Source of the DNA: Burkholderiales bacterium
Lineage (GTDB): Bacteria > Pseudomonadota > Gammaproteobacteria > Burkholderiales > Burkholderiaceae_C
Assembly: GCA_016185015.1 (NCBI GenBank)
Contig: JACPOI010000022.1
Coordinates: 1-64,000 of the forward strand
DNA length: 64,000 nucleotides
Reading direction: 5' to 3'
The notes beneath the pieces were generated by a model. The model saw only the letters and a list, made by a program, of their open reading frames with translations. It had not been told where the DNA came from and did not search any database. Position 1 is the stretch's first letter; each line of letters begins with the position of its first letter. The position numbers and the translations under genes were made by a program. Below are positions 61,488-64,000 of the stretch, in pieces.

Positions 61488-62411
61488 ATGGACAAGCTCA
61501 AGCAAATGGAGTCCTTCGTCTCGGTGGCCACCCGCGGCAGCCTGACTGCGGCCGCCCATGCCGAGGGCGTGGCCCCCGCCATCATGGGCCGGCGGCTGGA
61601 CGCGCTGGAGGAGCGCCTGGGCGTGAAACTGCTGGTGCGCACCACGCGGCGCATCAGCCTGACCCACGAGGGCAGCGCCTTCCTGGAAGATTGCCAGCGC
61701 TTGCTCACCGACGTAGCCAATGCTGAAGCCAGCGTCTCGGCCGGCGGTGTCAAGGCCAGCGGCCACCTGCGGATCACGGCACCGGCCGGTTTCGGCCGCC
61801 GCCATGTGGCGCCCCTGATCCCGAAATTCCGCGAACTGCATGCCGATGTGACGATTTCCCTGAACCTCAGCGACCGCGTGGTGGACATCGCTGGTGAGGG
61901 ATATGACTGCGCGGTGCGCGTGGGCGACATGCCGGACTCGTCCCTGGTCAGCGTGCGCATGGCCGACAACCGGCGCCTGTGCGTGGCCACCCCCGATTTT
62001 CTCAAGCGCCATGGCACGCCCCTGATGCCACAGGACCTGACCCGTTTCGACTGCCTGGTGCTGTCCAGCGACGCGTCCCAGACCCGTGGGTGGGCATTCA
62101 GTATTCCTAAGGAGGGTGCCCGGGAAGTCATGCACCTGCGTCCCAGCGGCCCCATGGACTGCTCGGACGGCCAGGTGCTGCACAACTGGTGCCTGGCCGG
62201 CCATGGCATCGCCTGGCGCAGCTCCTGGGAGGTGGAAGAGGAGATCGCCGAAGGCCGCCTGGTGGCCGTGCTGGAGGAGTTCGCTGCACCGCCCAACGGC
62301 ATCTATGCGGTGTTCCCACAGCGCAAGCACCTGCCGCTGCGGGTGCGGCTGTGGGTGGACTTTCTCAAGCACCACTACGGCCAGCCCGGCTTCTGGCAGG
62401 TCCGCCGCTGA
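61488..62411 (+). CDS. LysR-family transcriptional regulator
   Basis: A 307-residue LysR protein of the AaeR/DmlR-like group: helix-turn-helix MESFVSVATRGSLTAAAHAEGVAPAIMGRRLDALEERLGVKLLVRTTRR, then an effector domain with FGRRHVAPLIPKF and RVGDMPDSSLVSVRMA. No catabolic operon adjoins it on its own strand. Divergent from the diguanylate cyclase across 94 bp, so that gene is a possible target. Confidence 0.9.
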   Translation: MDKLKQMESFVSVATRGSLTAAAHAEGVAPAIMGRRLDALEERLGVKLLVRTTRRISLTHEGSAFLEDCQRLLTDVANAEASVSAGGVKASGHLRITAPAGFGRRHVAPLIPKFRELHADVTISLNLSDRVVDIAGEGYDCAVRVGDMPDSSLVSVRMADNRRLCVATPDFLKRHGTPLMPQDLTRFDCLVLSSDASQTRGWAFSIPKEGAREVMHLRPSGPMDCSDGQVLHNWCLAGHGIAWRSSWEVEEEIAEGRLVAVLEEFAAPPNGIYAVFPQRKHLPLRVRLWVDFLKHHYGQPGFWQVRR

Positions 62412-62437
62412 GGCGACGGACCTGCGCCCGGCCCATG

Positions 62438-62476
62438 AAAAAACCCCGCGAGCGGTACGCCGCGCGGGGGTTTTTT
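62438..62476. terminator. Bidirectional intrinsic terminator
   Basis: AAAAAACCCCGCG at 62438-62450 and CGCGGGGGTTTTTT at 62463-62476 form a strong stem with A/T tails. It can end both the LysR gene and the convergent psiF-like gene. Confidence 0.92.
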
Positions 62477-62492
62477 CGAGCAGCGCTGCTGC

Positions 62493-62795
62493 TTATTTAT
62501 TGCTCAGGCACTGGCTCATGAACTTCTTGCGATCGTCGCCGGTCTTGCCGGTGGCGTCGGCATTGCACTTCTTCATGCGCTCCTGCTGGGGCGTGGCCTT
62601 GGCGGCAGCCGGCTTGGCCTTGAGGCACTCGCTCATGAAGGCCTTGCGCTCGTCGCCCTTCTTGTCGCCGGCCTCCTTGTTGCACATGCCCATCTTGTTC
62701 TGCTGGGCGGTGGGGGCCTTCTTCTCTTCATCGGCGTGCGCGACGCCCAGGCTCAGGGACAGGCCGAGGGCGAGCAGGGAAAGCAGTTTTTTCAT
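62493..62795 (-). CDS. psiF: PsiF repeat protein
   Basis: A 100-residue secreted protein. Signal peptide MKKLLSLLALGLSLSLGVAHA is followed by two PsiF repeats of about 30 residues, each with a spaced cysteine pair: MGMCNKEAGDKKGDERKAFMSECL and MKKCNADATGKTGDDRKKFMSQCL. In E. coli psiF is phosphate-starvation-induced; its function is unknown. No pho box could be assigned here. Confidence 0.92.
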   Translation of the reverse strand: MKKLLSLLALGLSLSLGVAHADEEKKAPTAQQNKMGMCNKEAGDKKGDERKAFMSECLKAKPAAAKATPQQERMKKCNADATGKTGDDRKKFMSQCLSNK

Positions 62796-62951
62796 GGTGT
62801 CTCCTCCAGGTTATGAACAGTTGGGGTGGGTGAATCGCAACCCGATTCCAGCATACAACGGGACAGCCGGCAATCCTGCTGACAAACGGTTACCCCGGGA
62901 TGGGCGGCGCATCGGCAGGCGACACAGCCCCGGTCAGTAGAATCAGGCCCC

Positions 62952-64000
62952 ATGTTGACTGTCAAAAACGAACTGCTCCAGACCCTCGGCATCGTGCTGG
63001 AGCAGTTGCTGCCCGGCACCGGCGCGCGCGCGGCCTTTGAATCCCCCAAGGTGGCCGAACACGGCGACCTGGCCACCACGGCGGCCATGCAGCTGGCCAA
63101 GCCCCTGAAACAGCCCCCGCGCCAGGTGGCCGAGAGCCTGCGCAGTGCGCTGCTGGCCACCCCGGCCTTCTCGACCTGGGTCGAGGCGGTGGAGATCGCC
63201 GGACCCGGCTTCATCAACATCCGTCTCAAGCCTGCCGCCAAGCAGCAGGTGGTGCGCGAGGTGCTGTCGCAAGGCCGGCACTACGGTGAGCAAAAGGCCA
63301 AGGGCCGGCGCATGATGGTCGAGTTCGTGTCGGCCAACCCCACGGGTCCGCTGCACGTGGGTCACGGCCGCCAGGGCGCCCTGGGCGACGCGATCTGCAA
63401 CCTGTTCCAGACCCAGGGCTGGGAGGTCTGCCGCGAGTTCTATTACAACGACGCCGGCGTGCAGATCGGCACCCTCGCCAACAGCGTGCAGCTGCGCGCC
63501 AAGGGCTTCAAGCCGGGCGATGCCGAGTGGCCGGAAGCGGCCTACAACGGCGACTACATCGCCGACATCGCGGCCGACTTCATGGCGAAGAAGACGGTCA
63601 AGTCCGATGACCGGGAATTCACCGGCAGCGGTGATGTGAACGACCTGGACGGCATGCGCCTGTTTGCCGTGGCCTACCTGCGCCACGAGCAGGACCTGGA
63701 CCTCAAGGCCTTCGCGGTGAAGTTCGACAACTACTACCTCGAGTCCAGCCTGTACACCAGCGGCAAGGTCGACGCTGCGGTGCAGAAACTGCGCGAGGCC
63801 GGCAAGACCTACGAGCAGGACGGCGCCCTGTGGCTCAAGACCACCGAGTACGGCGACGACAAGGACCGCGTCATGCGCAAGGGCGACGGCACCTACACCT
63901 ACTTCGTGCCGGACGTGGCCTACCACATCACCAAGTTCGAGCGCGGCTTCGAGAAGGTCGTGAACATCCAGGGCACGGACCACCACGGCACCATCGCGCG
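62952..64000 (+). CDS. argS: Arginyl-tRNA synthetase, N-terminal part (runs off the window)
   Basis: The first 349 residues of a class I synthetase. An N-terminal tRNA-recognition domain ([35 protein letters not shown]) is followed by the catalytic core with [24 protein letters not shown] (HIGH motif as HVGH), [17 protein letters not shown], and [32 protein letters not shown]. The KMSKR region lies beyond the window. Start is ATG 62952. Confidence 0.97.
   Translation, partial: MLTVKNELLQTLGIVLEQLLPGTGARAAFESPKVAEHGDLATTAAMQLAKPLKQPPRQVAESLRSALLATPAFSTWVEAVEIAGPGFINIRLKPAAKQQVVREVLSQGRHYGEQKAKGRRMMVEFVSANPTGPLHVGHGRQGALGDAICNLFQTQGWEVCREFYYNDAGVQIGTLANSVQLRAKGFKPGDAEWPEAAYNGDYIADIAADFMAKKTVKSDDREFTGSGDVNDLDGMRLFAVAYLRHEQDLDLKAFAVKFDNYYLESSLYTSGKVDAAVQKLREAGKTYEQDGALWLKTTEYGDDKDRVMRKGDGTYTYFVPDVAYHITKFERGFEKVVNIQGTDHHGTIA

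Overview
The window is chromosomal DNA of a high-GC betaproteobacterium, most likely order Burkholderiales, family Comamonadaceae. Supporting signs are the tRNA-Tyr/Gly/Thr-tuf block, the trpEGDC-ung run, lptA-lptB-rpoN, tripartite-tricarboxylate (Bug-type) binding proteins beside catabolic operons, and dense gene packing with many 1-8 bp ATGA/TTGA overlaps. I found no transposase, integrase, prophage or CRISPR array. The family assignment is inferred from gene content, not from a database search.

Layout. 1-5.4 kb: start of tuf, three tRNAs, then ung and the tryptophan operon, all on the minus strand. 5.7-24.6 kb: mostly housekeeping genes: a chalcone-isomerase-like protein, a large PAS-GGDEF-EAL protein, rpe, apaG, thiL-pgpA-pncC ending in a fluoroacetate-dehalogenase-like hydrolase, OsmC, a winged-helix/TPR regulator, a YecA-PIN-RlmL group, rpoN, lptB (interrupted by an in-frame TAG), lptA and gshB. 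24.6-31.3 kb: transport and envelope genes (two transporters, GT39 glycosyltransferase, PAP2 phosphatase, GST).

31.3-39.9 kb is an accessory catabolic locus. A 4,5-dihydroxyphthalate-decarboxylase-like gene and a Bug-type binding protein diverge from a tightly packed operon: Rieske oxygenase, Zn alcohol dehydrogenase, IclR regulator, COG0523 GTPase, MFS exporter and TauE/SafE permease. Two TTCC-N7-GGAA dyads, 20 bp apart, lie in the divergent promoter gap. 39.9-42.1 kb carries a c-di-GMP-I (GEMM) riboswitch and a terminator-like hairpin ahead of four genes: two small unknown proteins, one unknown 192-residue protein and an HDOD protein. Two c-di-GMP turnover proteins are also encoded here, at 6.3-9.5 kb and 60.1-61.4 kb.

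42.2-48.6 kb holds membrane and envelope proteins (DUF1304, YdjM-like, AsmA-like), a thioesterase, a methyltransferase, a class II sirtuin and a small secreted protein. 48.7-52.7 kb pairs an L-2-haloacid dehalogenase with malate synthase G, divergent from a LysR regulator. 54-59.8 kb resembles the itaconate catabolic operon of Pseudomonas (CoA transferase, hydratase, acyl-CoA dehydrogenase, MmgE/PrpD) but has no citramalyl-CoA lyase. It is followed by a 270-bp element with 25-bp perfect inverted ends, a diguanylate cyclase, a LysR regulator, psiF and the start of argS.
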